From: Bugulina stolonifera
Taxonomy: Eukaryota > Bryozoa > Gymnolaemata > Cheilostomatida > Bugulidae
Length of the DNA stretch: 64,000 bases
Direction: 5' to 3'
NCBI GenBank assembly: GCA_935421135.1
Contig: OW285191.1
Location: 12,899,700 to 12,963,699 of the forward strand
Made by a program: the position numbers and the translations under genes. This document shows, one piece after another, positions 12,401 through 25,500 of the stretch. Every line of letters begins with the position of its first letter. The first letter of the stretch is position 1. The notes under the pieces are model-generated. The model worked only from the letters and a program-made list of their open reading frames with translations, ran no database searches and was not told the DNA's origin.

Positions 12401-15400
12401 CACCTGTGAGGTAAAGTAATTACCATAGCTTGTTAAAAAATCCCCTGATTAAGCTCCTACTCTAGGCTACTTACCAATTATGTTATAGCAAATACTTGCT
12501 GCTTTGTAAAATATTCAACTCTGTATCTTATAGCTAAATAGCTTCATGTATGGTCTGTTTAAACCAGAAATTATTTAAATCAGTTTGAAAGCAGATATTA
12601 ATAGCGATGGAAATTATTTGCGCGATTCGCAAAAGTTAAAACTTAAAACTCGCAAAATGTATCTGCTTTTAGGGTAGTACCTTCATGGCCGACCTTATAG
12701 ATTTAGCTCATAATTATATACTACATGTTTCTCCTTATTGTAAGCACATTTTGTGCAAAGGCCGATCTTTTATGTGGCCGAGTCGGGCGGAACCAGACAT
12801 ATTGTTGCGTCAGTTCCGGAGCCGACCCCATGTCGGATGGACGACACCATGTCGGGCTCTTTTTGCCGGAAGTTTGTTATGTATATAAGGCAGTGCATTT
12901 TGTGTTGTAATTCAGTTGTTGATTGCGCTTGAATAAAGCAACATCTCCTAACTCAACCTACAGAGGCTTACTCTTTAGGCGGGTAACTCCACCTGAGAAT
13001 CCTTTGGATTCAGTACGGCTCGAGTTCACCTCATCCTAGGCTAAGCATATCTCTATCCACCCCTTAGGCTTAGGCCGATCCCGGATTCTAATGAACCTAG
13101 CGTCGGACTTAGGTTCTCAAGGTTAGACATTCTTTCTCTACACTCCCTCGGAGTATAAACTCTACATGACCTACGTCGGTCCTGAGCTCCAATGAGTCTC
13201 GGCATCGGCCTACGTCTGATATAATCTACAACCTACACTATAAAGAGCACCCATAATTGTTCACTCTTTTATGTAATGAGCAGAAGGTACACTTGGTCGA
13301 CCTCTACCACCTTCCAAGCCTTTCACATACTTGTAGCCCTCGGCTCTCGTATGCAATAGTACTCAAAAACATTACAATATGTACAAATGTGCATGTATGT
13401 GTCACTACCTATACACTTCCAGCCTATAGAATGTTGCTACTTACACTTACATTCCTAATTTAAATACTTACAGACTTCTCCCAACTCTGTCAGATTATCA
13501 TAGGAGCAGACCGACGTAGTTCCGATAGTTGCTACCATCTAAAATTTTATAATTTACACATGCAAGTAATTCCTAACTTAGATATACAATGTAGTTTGTA
13601 TACTTCTAACAAGCTGGGTTGGGTGATGACACCGTAAATTAAACATCTAGCAACTCAGCTGATCACATTATGATTATACAACCTACTCAGCTACACAATT
13701 TTAATGCATACAGCTTCATCTTCAGTGACTCATCTCCAAATTACATATTGCATAATATGCAGAGCACAGTACTTTGCTGAACAGTACTACACGACGTAAG
13801 ATGTTTAGATGAAAAAGACAAATTCTTCTCATGCTTATTATATTCTGATAGCTTATATGGTGCTTACAAAGAAAGGGATGAGACCATTCTGTTTATCCTC
13901 TTCTATTGCTTTCTTTAGTGTATCTCCTCTTAAAGAGAACTTGTCATCAGTCGAGAGTTGTCTTACTTTAACGTGACCTATAAGTCCAGCTCTCTCAACT
14001 GAGCTGTGTGCCTTCATGCAAATAAATATTATTTATATTATACAAGTGCAAAAAATAAAAAACAATGAATATGGATATTACTGTACTGCTGAATTATATC
14101 TAACGCAGTCATCACTTGTTCTATTGCGGTTATAACTTCATTGGTAGACCATATTATGTACATGTACATTATTCTAATGAAACTACATGTAGTATGTCTT
14201 TCTGTTTGTGACAAAACTCTGTAAGAGTTCATTTTGCAGTTATGTGAACTGAGCTAGTCATGTAACCTAGTGATTTGACCTACCGATGCGACCTAGTGAT
14301 GTCAGCAGGTCATGCGACCTAGTGATGTCAACAGGTCATGTGACCTAGTGATGTCAACAGGTCATACGACCTAGTGATGTCAACAGGTCATGTGACCTAG
14401 TGATGTCAACAGGTCATGTGACCTAGTGATGTCATCTGAACCTCACCTCTTGAGATGTGTAACAGACAAGTTTATCTATTAACCCAAGGAACTCATTGTT
14501 TGGATCAATCTCCTTCAGTTTCTTAGTTCGAGCAGCAAGTAGTGCGACTAGTGTTGCCTCGCTGGCAGTTCCCTGAATCACACAGAGTTTGCATCACAGT
14601 GCAATACAGTCAAGTAAAGTTGTCAGTGGACAAGTACGAAATATACATGCATACAGTAGCTACTGGTATTGTTATAATAAGAATATTGTAGAGGTAGCCT
14701 CAATGATACTAGTGACACGAAGAGAAGACAACTTGAAAGCAACAAAATCACAAATTTCCAGTTTCTAGGACTTCATAATGTACATTACATGTACGTATAT
14801 GTACAGTACTTGGTTGCACCTGTATGTTGCCTCCACCTGAATATTACTGTACTTACCTGTATGATACCTCCACCTGAATATTACTGTACTTACCTGTATG
14901 ATACCTCCACCAGGCTTTCCTGGAATATTTAGAAATTCTTGAGGTAATTGGAGTAATCTCCCCAACCAGTTCATCATCACTATCTCTAGTTCACTGCAAG
15001 CTGGGCTGGAGTTCTGTAAAGTTGACAGTACAAATTTTAGTTGACTATTTATTAAAGGATAAAGTAAAGTTATTATTGTTATACCGCATTTACTGTGCTT
15101 TAAAGCTTAGTTTTACACAGTCATACATGTAGGCCTACATTTATGACTGTTGCTTTCAGGCCTACTAATATTAACATATTGCAGTGTACATGCATAATTA
15201 TTACTTACCCAAGTAAAGCCAACACAGGCAAGAGCACCACATAACATGTCAGCTAATATTGATGGGTAGGAACAGGCAGCAGCGAAGTATGCAAAGAAAT
15301 GGGGGTGATGCCAGTGAGTCATCTATAACAGAGAGGCTATGTGTATGTACATGATAACAAAGGGGCTAAGGCTATGTGTATGTACAGGATAAAAAGGGGG

Positions 15401-17244
15401 CTAAGGCTATGTGTATGTACATGATAACAAAGGGGCTAAGGCTATGTGTATGTACATGATAACAAAGGGGCTAAGGCTATGTGTATGTACATGATAACAA
15501 AGGGACTAAGGCTATGTGTATGTACATGATAACAAAGGGGCTAAGGCTATGTGTATGTACATGATAACAAAGGGGCTAAGGCTATGTGTATGTACTTGTA
15601 CATGATAACAAAGGGGCTAAGGCTTTACTGCACATTAGAACAAAGGGGCTTAGGCTATACTGCACATTAGAACAAAGAGGCAGCACGAGGTCAACGCTCT
15701 TGAATAAATTTTTTCTGCTATACAAATGAAATGTGTAACAAAATCTCCCACACTAGCAGTAAAAATAGGGAATGCCCTAGTTTCAAAGAAAAAGCTAGCT
15801 GTTGCCCGTGTAAATGCCACAATGAATTCATCTTCCTACCTATTTATCCCAACCATACAAAATCAATGTGGTTAACCATGCATAATCTATATCCTATTAC
15901 ATCATAGCTATGACGAGATTGTGAATTCTTGGTTTCAGTAATTTTGTTTTATCAATTGATTTAATATCTGCATTTAATTTCTGTAATTATGAAGTATACA
16001 TATACACATATATAAGTAAGCAACTTGATAGGGATTGTTTCATGCTTTACACAGTATTGGTGATTTCGTGACTGTCAATGTGCATGCAGCTCTACATATG
16101 CAAATATATGTAAATGCCTGCAGTTTATGTTAATAACGGCACTGGTTCAGGATTAACTGTCACTAACTAGCTCAAACACTAAACTCTAAACAAACAATAG
16201 TTTTAGAAGAGTTATTGCTACTAGAATATTATTTTGAATCCTATCTAAGCATCTAATCTAATCAAAGCCTCGCCCCTCCCACCAACTAGTTGCATGTTAC
16301 TGTAAATAAGGTTACCAATGAAAGAAACAAGAGCTAAAACTAAACCATAGCCTTACCACACAATCATGTTCATAGTGGACAGTGTAGAGTTTCTAATACA
16401 AGCTTTTTCTTCTCCACAGGGCAGACACATGATTGGATACTATTATAGTTTTGACTTTTGTGAGTGAGTTGACTCACCACTCTGATTATAAATGACAATT
16501 ACATTAAAACAGAGCATCACTTACATGTAGTCGCATTGTATGGTTGTATGCTGTCCTAAATAGAGATGCAAATTGTCAGATGAAATGTAGGTTTTGGCAA
16601 ATGTCTGACCTGAGACTCTGCACAGTTCAGCTGATATGTCCATCTGCTTTATAGTTTCATGTACCAAAAAGAAGTTAGCTTTCCCATCTTAGTTGATTTT
16701 AAGATAGTTACCCCAGGTATGATGTATTTATCTACATCTGCTAGAATTTCCTGGAGAGTTTCTGGTTCATCTGGAGCATTCTCTGGTAGAACTCCTGGAG
16801 CCGTCAAGTACCCTGGTGGAATATTAATATATAAATAGACTCAATTGAGTAAATACAATGCAAATCATATAATATACTACAATTTGAAAATCAGCCTGAT
16901 TCAGAGCTACTTCTGATGCTGTTACATAACTTGTTGCATAACTGGTTGAAAGCCAAAAATAATATTTTAGTAGGTAAATTTGTCATTAGTTATGATGGAT
17001 AGCAAACTTCCGCCATGCTAAGTCTCAGGCAATTTTTCTGTCATGGTCTTGAGTCTAACTGTATTGTATTGCATCGTGAATATTAATAAAATTGATAAAT
17101 TCAATGCCATCTACTATAAAGAATGCAAGAATCCATACCTGGTTTAATGTTGTGTAGTGGCTTATATTCTCGCATTTGGTCCCAGAATTTGCCAATATAT
17201 TCCAGCATGTCCTTTCCATCTTTGTTCATAGCATGGCTATCCAT
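9471..17244 (-). CDS. DDC: Aromatic-L-amino-acid decarboxylase, paralogue B
   Basis: PLP-dependent group II decarboxylase, cytosolic, expected to make a monoamine from an aromatic amino acid. Exons (minus): 17139-17244, 16712-16812, 15209-15322, 14894-15013, 14446-14573, 13868-14011, 13472-13538, 11489-11583, 11068-11226, 10649-10738, 10403-10504, 10060-10137, 9471-9674. Junction phases match gene A throughout; exon 5 has the same 126-nt coding length, so its exact bounds may be off by a base. The product is 501 aa. The active site is standard: [12 protein letters not shown] with His191, [30 protein letters not shown] with PLP-lysine 302, and DPLYLQHKH with Tyr331. Gly348 in IPLGRR corresponds to human DDC Gly354, which in known enzymes favours DOPA-type substrates over histidine; this is the basis for the name. 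The start [10 protein letters not shown] was chosen because it is the first in-frame Met of exon 1. Tandem with paralogue A, about 2.4 kb upstream of it. Confidence 0.93.
11338..11667. repeat. 71-bp direct repeats flanking AADC B exon 8
   Basis: Positions 11338-11408 and 11597-11667 are identical over 71 bp, starting GAGTAATGACTGTGTG. They are 259 bp apart and exon 8 (11489-11583) lies between them. The second copy lies immediately upstream of the exon in the transcript sense. Perfect identity implies a recent duplication or gene conversion. Confidence 0.9.
12159..12674. mobile_element. Non-autonomous DNA transposon, TA-flanked, 516 bp
   Basis: The left end CCCTAAAAGCAGAAATATTT and the inverted right end CCCTAAAAGCAGATACATTT match at 13 outer bases and most of the next dozen. 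Both ends are bordered by TA (12157-12158 and 12675-12676), as expected for Tc1/mariner-type insertion. No transposase frame is present. A second, shorter element with related ends lies at 24289-24526. It sits in intron 7 of AADC B. Confidence 0.7.
12740..13250. mobile_element. GC-richer insertion, possibly an LTR-like fragment
   Basis: Base composition here is clearly richer in G and C than the surrounding intron, with repeated CGG/CCG motifs. On the plus strand a TATA-like TATATAAGG near 12881 is followed about 50 bp later by AATAAA near 12932, the spacing seen in retroelement LTRs or a compact promoter plus poly(A) unit. No paired LTR, primer-binding site or retroelement proteins were found, and TG...CA ends were not fixed. 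The class is uncertain. Confidence 0.3.
14255..14443. repeat. 26-bp minisatellite, about 7-8 copies
   Basis: Tandem units resembling GTGACCTAGTGATGTCAACA lie directly outside AADC B exon 5. Units vary slightly (catgtgacc, catgcgacc, catacgacc). The same motif sits at the same intron position in gene A in about two copies. Confidence 0.85.
14818..14893 (-). repeat. Triplicated splice-donor segment of AADC B exon 4 (37-bp unit)
   Basis: Donor-like GT dinucleotides fall at 14892-14893, 14855-14856 and 14818-14819, each preceded on the coding strand by a copy or near-copy of GGAGGTATCATACAG. The spacing is exactly 37 bp. Only the inner donor joins exon 5 in frame; the other two add 37 or 74 nt. 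Confidence 0.8.
15331..15690. repeat. 35-bp minisatellite, about 9 copies
   Basis: Tandem copies contain GCTATGTGTATGTACATGAT followed by AACAAAGGGGCTAAG. Spacing is 35 bp, with one longer copy near 15590 and degenerate copies at the far end. It lies in intron 2 of AADC B, starting about 10 bp beyond exon 3. Confidence 0.9.
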
Positions 17245-19521
17245 AATGCTCTTGGTAAGTATAACACAAAAATTATCAGTAGCAGTAACAGTAACAGTAG
17301 CAGTATGTTTAGTATCAGTATATAGCTATGTATCCAACTTTGTCACCAACAGGATGGATCACTAGTATGTAAATACTTGTCTCGTGATGTGAGATAACCA
17401 TCAGGTCATGGTTGTGGTATTGGATGGCAGAAGCAGATAAGCCCTGTCATTCAGAAGGCTAGATAGACTACACAGTGTAGTAGCATTATAAATTTCAAAA
17501 TAATAATATATTATGAATGGGTAGGGTGAGAGACAAGGGCTAATTGTGATAAGCATAAGCCCATTTGTTGACTCCCCCTACCTGAAATGAGACAGGCTAA
17601 TTAGCTACATGTAGGCCTATATACTAGTAGTGCAATGCACAAACATCTGCTACAATATTATTTCTACTCACTAATCTCATTCTATGAAGCCGCCAGTTTA
17701 GTGATCTATCTGTAAATGTGGCTGCCATACCAGGACAGCCTATGGCACTACTATTTCACAGTGTCCACTTGTGACTTACCTTTCAAAGTACTTACTCTGA
17801 GCAGCAGAAGTAAGTGCAGCAAGTGTAGTAAGTACTATAGATCTGATTATGTTGTAAAATCAGTATACATTTAGTATGACTGCACTGATGCTAACTGAAT
17901 ACTAAAACCACACTGTATAGCCTATTATAGCCAGCCTACTGTTCATTACACAAGAAATCAATACAATTCTAATCAGTCAACGATAGGCTACCTATTGACT
18001 CTATTTATTGTTTTACTATTATTTTACTCAATGACATTGACTATACAACTTAGTGTGTGCTGTGTGACAAAAATGGCCTGGTGGAAATAGTAAAAGTAAA
18101 TGAATAGGTGTGGCTGTCTTAGTGGATGGAAAAGCCACAATTGAGAAATCTGCATAAATTTTAATGTTTTCTGACTTGTACCACATGACACCACTCTTGC
18201 CATCTGTCATGCCATTTCTACAAACCATGTAGTGTATAGGCTGCTTTCTCTTGGCTATTATATAAAGCATTGGCTAGTGGTGTGTCATGTAATGGATATG
18301 AACTACTAGTCTATTTCCACCAAGTATTATTCCAATTATATTTGCTATTGCAAACTTACAATGTGTATGTGCAAATTGTCTAATATTATTGGTAGAGACA
18401 CTTGTAGTAAAAGCGGTTAATAGTAAAGATCTCAAACACCCACTGCTTTATAGTGTGTTAGATCAATAATTTTAATATCATTTGATGTGATGTGTAACTT
18501 TAATACTATTGATCAGTCTTCAGTCACTCAACTCCATTGATTAGAATACTGTTAGGTAAACACAGTCCCACAGAGAACATGATTAACAAATTGATTGCCT
18601 AAAGTTACATAATCTAGATACATTTACTAAGAACAACTTACACAAATCTACACGACTAGATACAAATCTACCCCAAGACTTGTACTAAGCTGTTGTAGTT
18701 AGTTAGTTGTCTTACCTTTGATAATGGGACAGCATAGAAGCTAACAGTCATGTGTATTATAGTGATTAGGGGAAGAGATGACCTCCTATTTGTAGGCTAC
18801 TGCTTATCCATCACACTGGGTCAGATAGAATTCAAAATAGAAAATTTTATTAGATCACAGAACTTTGGACGGAGTGAAAGGGCATAAATTTCAGAGCATA
18901 GCACACACTTCTACGTACAACACAACCTCTACAATATAACTCTGTACTGTAATACAAAACAGTGAGTAGACCTACAGTATAAATTATTACTAACCCTCTA
19001 AACAAAACTGGCAGCAAAATCTAATTGAGTTGACTGCAAAATATATAATATAATATGAATAAATATACACTCATAATAAAATCTATCATTGAACATTAAA
19101 AACATGTTGAACACCACAACTTGACTGTCAGCTAGTGGCAGGTGCCTTGTTGGTTACATACATTATGTATCTTATAAAATACCATTGTAGTTATTGAAGT
19201 TATACAACCATTACTCTATCTTAGTACTCCATGATCAGTAAACAGAGTTACATGTATCATGAAAATAATAATAATGAATGGTACTAGTGAGTGAGACATT
19301 ATGTGTGCTAATCTAGTGTAACTATATATAGTTGTAGTCAAATATAGTATTTACATGTAGTGGCAGTTGACTATGACAGTGTTTGAAAAAATTATACATT
19401 TTATACAATGTATAAACTTATATAAAACTATACTGAATTCAGACCTACTCCCGTCCACTTAGTCATTTGTCATTGGAGTTGTTCGCTCTTAAAGTGATAT
19501 GGATCTAGTCCTAGCCTGTCT
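17245..19521. other. Spacer between AADC B start and CEP164 stop
   Basis: About 2.3 kb with no supported coding exon. It is the 5' flank of AADC B. The minus strand shows a plausible donor near 18716-18717 (AAAG followed by GTAAGAC) and an acceptor-like sequence just upstream of the AADC B start, so a non-coding first exon is possible but unproven. The end near 19440-19521 should be CEP164 3' UTR. Confidence 0.4.
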
Positions 19522-22500
19522 TCAAAACGCTCCAGATGATGTTCGAAGAGGGACACTCTTACTGAATTTTTCAACCCACCTCTTCTGTTCAGAGATCTTT
19601 CCAGATATATCACTAGTAGTTGGTCTAAGGGAACTGAGGCTAGATCTATAGTCCTTAGGGTTGCCTACTCCCTTTGCTATCTGTATGTTGGTTGGAGTGA
19701 ACGGGACATGCCTCAGACCTGTGTATATATTACATAGCAGAGAACAATCTCATATCTACGGCATGTTAATAAGAATAGGAAGTTTATAGGTGCACTGATG
19801 TACATTATTTCTACATGCAGAAATTCCTTTTGGTGGTTGGGGCCATCATGTTGGGGAAGGGGGTCATTAAAGTCACTAAATAATAAAAAGAAAATTCCCC
19901 TGCTTCAAGTTTGACAGAAAACAAAGGCTATCTCATTCACAGTTTCGTAAAGCTGCACCTACGTCACACAATCATCTTCACACTAAATGAACTGCACTGG
20001 ATTACTACACAATGAGGAGTTATCACTTACTGGTAGAGAGGGTGGCACTCGGACCAAAGTACGTCTTCCATTTCCTTTCTAGAACCTTCTCAGCGTGATC
20101 ATACATGGTTCCCCACTTGTAGTCACCTTTAGGGTTGTCTATGTATGGGTTACTGTATGATAGATTAGGTGCTCCCCCAGAGTAGGTAGGGAGGTAGGGT
20201 GGTGGATAGTGCTGTAATAGTATGATATATACATGTGCACATCTACTGCAACCTGCTGTATGGTATATAATGCAAACTGGGCTATGACAAGACAAAGATA
20301 TCTATGAGGAGGAATTATTCAGTGTACAGCTATATATTGAAAGAGGTATAATGTAGATAGCATTCGACCGTATACTCACCATTCCAAAAGACAATGTCTA
20401 TGATAATGGTAGTATATATACAGTCATGTATAGTGAGTTACTGACACAAATTCCCACGATTTTAAAGAAAAAGCCGAAAATAACTTTGAAACGAGCAACC
20501 TCAAAAAATATACGTTCTCAGGCTTTCATAAATTCTTTTATCACAGTAACAATCATAGTGTATGGGAGAGCAACTCCAAAGTTATTATCATTAAAATTCT
20601 GTCTACCATAAAAATGCCAACGATGTGGTCCTACAGTGCCAATCAATTCTATTACTAGCATGGTGCTATAGTATATTGTCAGTTGCATCACCAATATGGT
20701 ACTAATCCCATCATACCTGAGACAAGGTGGGTGCAGGTGGTTGCTCTGTCTGTACAGTTTGAGAATAGGATACAGGTAAGTGTGTTTGTGTAGTCTGGGG
20801 CAGTGAGCGGGGAGACGTGGTCTGAGTGGCCTGCTGTAGCATAGCTGTAGCCTCATATGTAGACAAGTTCTGTAGCTGTGTAAGAGGACTGGGGGCGGGG
20901 CTTGCTGGAGAAAGTCTAGGAGACATTGGTCCAGGGAGAATGTCTTTATTAGGGGACAATAGTCGATCCATTCTATAATGAGTCAGATAATAATATAGTA
21001 TACGGTATGATATATAATGTAATATATAATACGGATATATGATATGCAATGAATAACATTGTATTGCAAATGAAATAATGTAGCTAGTTACCCAAAGCCT
21101 AATATAAATACACGTTATGACTCTAAATTAGATGTGCCTACATGTACAGTATATGCATCTGTTTAACATAGGGAGATACAGTCAAATACATGTATATGTA
21201 CATGCCTTAGTGTATGACTGTGTATTTATGTGTATGCGAGTGCATAACTGTAATAAAGGGTGAACAGAGTATTGATCCATTTGACCATTTCACACCATAA
21301 ACAATGTGTAATTAAAGTAATAGGCAATCATTACTTTATATCCTGCACTGCTCTATATGCAGATAAATCAGATGACAGTCATTGCTCTAATACACACCAC
21401 AGATGACGAAAAATCGACCCATGTAAATCCTCTGTTAAGATATCCAATGTTAATCATAGATTTCATGTAGTCATTTATACGACATGTGACCAACCTGCGA
21501 TTGATTCTCATCTGCAACTCGGTAGTGTCAAGGTCGGCTAAATCTGTGACATCACTGTCCGACTCGGACTCGGTCATGTACCTCTTGACTAACGGGTGAT
21601 ATTTGCCACTAGATGTGCGTAGACGCCGCTTTGTCTCTGTCCAGGCATCTCCAGCGTCCTAGAAATAGTTGAGCACACGTATAACGTTATGAAAAGGGGT
21701 TGTGATAACCCAATAAATATTGCACTCATGTCATTATTTCCAATATACAAACAATGTGCAGTAAACAGAAACTTCAACCTGACCACTCTTAGGATAATAT
21801 GATATACAGTGTATTATTGGGCAGCGTGTAGCTTTGTTATCCATCTATGTAACTAACCTAATTGATTATTCATTCATCGATAAAACTGTATAACCTTTGA
21901 GCGTTAAAACAAGAACGCATTTGGTGGTAAGATAGAGGTAGGGTAGGGGTATGACTAACCTTGAGTGACTTGGCATGTTTACGTAGATAACGTTTGGCTA
22001 TCTGTACGGCATTCTCAGAGTTGATCATCCTCCTCACACTCTTCCCACCGATTTGAGGGTAGTCTGACGACATTGACGTATCGTCTAATGAGAGGTTCAG
22101 ATGTCTTTGTCTCTCTCTGCTGCAACAAAGTGACCAAATGAGATGCGGAGGTAGAAACAAACCACAGTAGTAGATGTCACATATAATAAATGCAGATAGA
22201 TATGACAAATAATACGATTATACGTAAGCATTCACATGTATGTCATGTGCACATACATCTGTGTCTATGCATATGCATGTAAAATTCGACATCATCATCC
22301 TTAGATGTCCATTTCACTCCCTCTAGTGGCTCCGATAGATCAGACTCACCCTACTATGTCACTGCCGTCTAGAGACCTAGCTTTACCCGACCAGCCTACA
22401 GGTGTGACATCATCACTCTCCAAGTCGTCAAGGGAGAGACGACTGTCCTCGCTTTGGTTGTTCTCCTTGTCTGAATCCGTCACAGTTCTGACGTGTTTCC

Positions 22501-25500
22501 TGTGGATCCTGCTCTTAGCCTGCTTCTTCAGCCTCTTCATTTCCTTCCCTTGAGTCTAGAGTTCAAGCAGAGACATACCATGTGGTTGTTGTTTACAATA
22601 TAATGTATAGTGAAGGGTTGTAGTTAGCGGATACTGAGGTGAATTATTGTTCTTAGTAACTACGATGTATGTATTTAGTAGGAGCATATACATAGTATAT
22701 TTTAGTTTTAGTGTTCTTAGAATTACCTTGGCCAACTTCTCAGCTGACTTGAGCTTTTCTTCCAACAGCTTCCGTTCTATATTTGATTGGTCTATTTTAT
22801 GCTGAGCGTCATCTAGTGACTGCTTAAGAGAAGATAACTCTTCTACCAGTTCTTCTCTTTCTTTCTCTGAGCTGGATAGTTTAGTTTCATCTCTCTTTAT
22901 GTCTGTCAGCAAACAGGACCAATAGTATAAACATGTGACAAAAACCATTACTACATGCACAATACAGTGAACATTGATAAGAAATTAGTACATGACTTGC
23001 AAATATGTACAGTAGCATGTGATGAAGAAAACATGTTGAGAAATTAACCACACCGTCCATCAGTCAGACAATAGTAGAAAAGGAACAACATCTGGCCTGC
23101 CCAGTTTCCCTCTTAGTTGTTAGTAGCGATTCAACAACTTCAAAAACAAATGGCACTGCTATGGCATGTACATGTATAATAAAGAGGCTATTTGTGTTGT
23201 CGGACATGCACAGTATTGAAGTACATGTAGCCAGCATCTCACACTGACCTCTCTCTAACTTTGTCAAATTGTCTCTTCTCTTGGTTATGTCTTCAGATAA
23301 TTTATCTAGTGATAGTTTATCCTCATCTAGAGCTCGCTTTCTTTCCTCCAGATATCGTGATTTATCCTCCACTTCACGTTCTTCCTCATCAAGACTTATT
23401 TTCAGCCTGCAGTGCAGTTATATATACATAATGATTAGTTTACTAGAGCCTTTTACATAAAACGCCCATCTACACGATACTAGACTCATAAGGTAAGCCT
23501 ACCTGCTTATCCTGTCTTTGTGATCCTGTCTCATAGAGTCTCTCTGTTTCTCAAAATCTTTCCTAGCCTTAGCAATTGCCTTCTCATGCTCCTGCTCCAG
23601 ACTTGTCCTCTCAGTCATATCAGCAGTAGACAACTCCGTCTTCCTCATCTGTGCTTTGGATTCTAAGTCTCGTCTATACCTACCCAGCTCGTCATCATGA
23701 TGTTTCTGTGATGCATAGAACAATACAGCATGTATAATAATTAATAAAGATATATTAGGTCATCTGTATCAAGTGTTGTGACGCTAAGATGTAACATTTA
23801 ATGGCAGCATTTTTAAGCCTATCAACCAGAGAATTAAATATATTACATTGCTCTAAATTTACACCAAAAATAATTTCTAGAAACAGAACTGGAGAAGAGA
23901 ACCACATGCAACAGATATTCTATACAATTATTTTACTTCCAGACAAGTTAAGCTACACCGTTTAGCCTGAAATAAAACTTGTTTTATATCTACCCACATA
24001 TTTTTGTATTAAACAACACCACTGTACATACAGGTATTATATTATATGTTCTACAACAATTCTTCAACAACTAACACAGTTAGCACTCCATGTATCACCC
24101 TCCAGGCTTCAATATATAAAACATTACTAGGCACTCAACTAAACTCCAACAAATTCAAAACTAAAGGGTAGAGATAATAAACGGTATCAATATCCATAGT
24201 AATGTTACCACATCACACACCGTTGCATTAACTAGCGTATTAAGATAGGGAAGGTTCAGCCTAAGCCACTAACGTATACCCCAAAAGTAGAAATATCTCT
24301 TAAATATGTTTAATCAATGATTACATAAAGACAAGTCATTTTATAAATCTAAAATCGTCTTTCAGATTGATAAAGAGCTTTGTATTCAAACCACAATAAA
24401 ATTCAGGAATTTTAGGTGAGTTTAAGTAAATGCTTAAACAACTACATCCTACGATGTATATATGGTGCATATGTGATTACTTAGTTGAACAAATTTTGAA
24501 ATTCTTATTGAATGCTACTTTTGGGGTATTCAACACTAAGTCACTCAATTTATACCAGTTGCATCGTGCAATACGTCATGTACTTACTCCCTACAGAGTA
24601 AATAGATGGGGATAATAATATCATAGGTTTAATTAATAGCAATCGAGACTAGATACAGATCGACATTCGATGGAAAAATTTCAAAGTTGACTGTAGTTCA
24701 CAAACTGTCACCCTGCCGCCATCTTGTGATTCACTTACAAGATACAAAGATGAAGAGTCTACGGTTCCCATCATAAGCACATCTAATGACTTACTTTCAA
24801 TCACATAGTAATAAAAGGCAAACATTGAACTTGGTAGACTGTCTTTCAATGAGATATGGAATGTGTACATATATTGGAGTTATTCTCTCTTTGAACTTTG
24901 AATGAAGAAGAAGACAACTACTTTCACCTTATTGATTAAAGAGCACATTGTGTTAATTAACTCCTAGCTAATGGCAGGATTCTTGAGTAGGTATTAATTC
25001 TATGATTTGTAACACAAAAGTCACATGATCATAATCTGGTGGCCAGTGAAGAGTAGGATTTAACAGGAAGTTATATAATACAATGAGGAAAACAGTCGTC
25101 TAGAATTCTTATTGACATAATAGACTGCTTACCTTGAGCTGAGCCTTCTTGTCATCTAGTAGCTGTTGAAGGTCCGTCTCCAGACCAGTAACTAGACGTT
25201 CACTCTCTCTGACTTTTCTCAGTTCTTCCTCTTTCTGCCTCCTCTCTGATTCCTGTAACTCAGTGATCTCTCTTTCTAGTTTATTCATCTCTTTATCATG
25301 ATCGGTGTTGAGCTGTGAATAGGGATAAATGCAATTTATTTAAAATACATGTACATGTAGGTTATATGTTATACAGGGTGTATACACACATACACACAGA
25401 TATATATATGGATGCCAGGGTAGACAGCTAACACAAGTTATTAAAACTGCTCAACAATGAGAGTAAATAGGCCTATTGAGTCTAATTGCAGATACTAATG

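Noticed and set aside
12685..12910. Open frames in the GC-rich island
   Set aside because: Short, no recognisable domain, explained by local composition.
14765..14980. 71-codon frame running past exon 4 of AADC B
   Set aside because: It is exon 4 plus read-through of the repeated 37-bp donor units into the intron.
15331..15690. CRISPR-like array of direct repeats
   Set aside because: Units abut with no unique spacers, and the genome is eukaryotic; it is a minisatellite.
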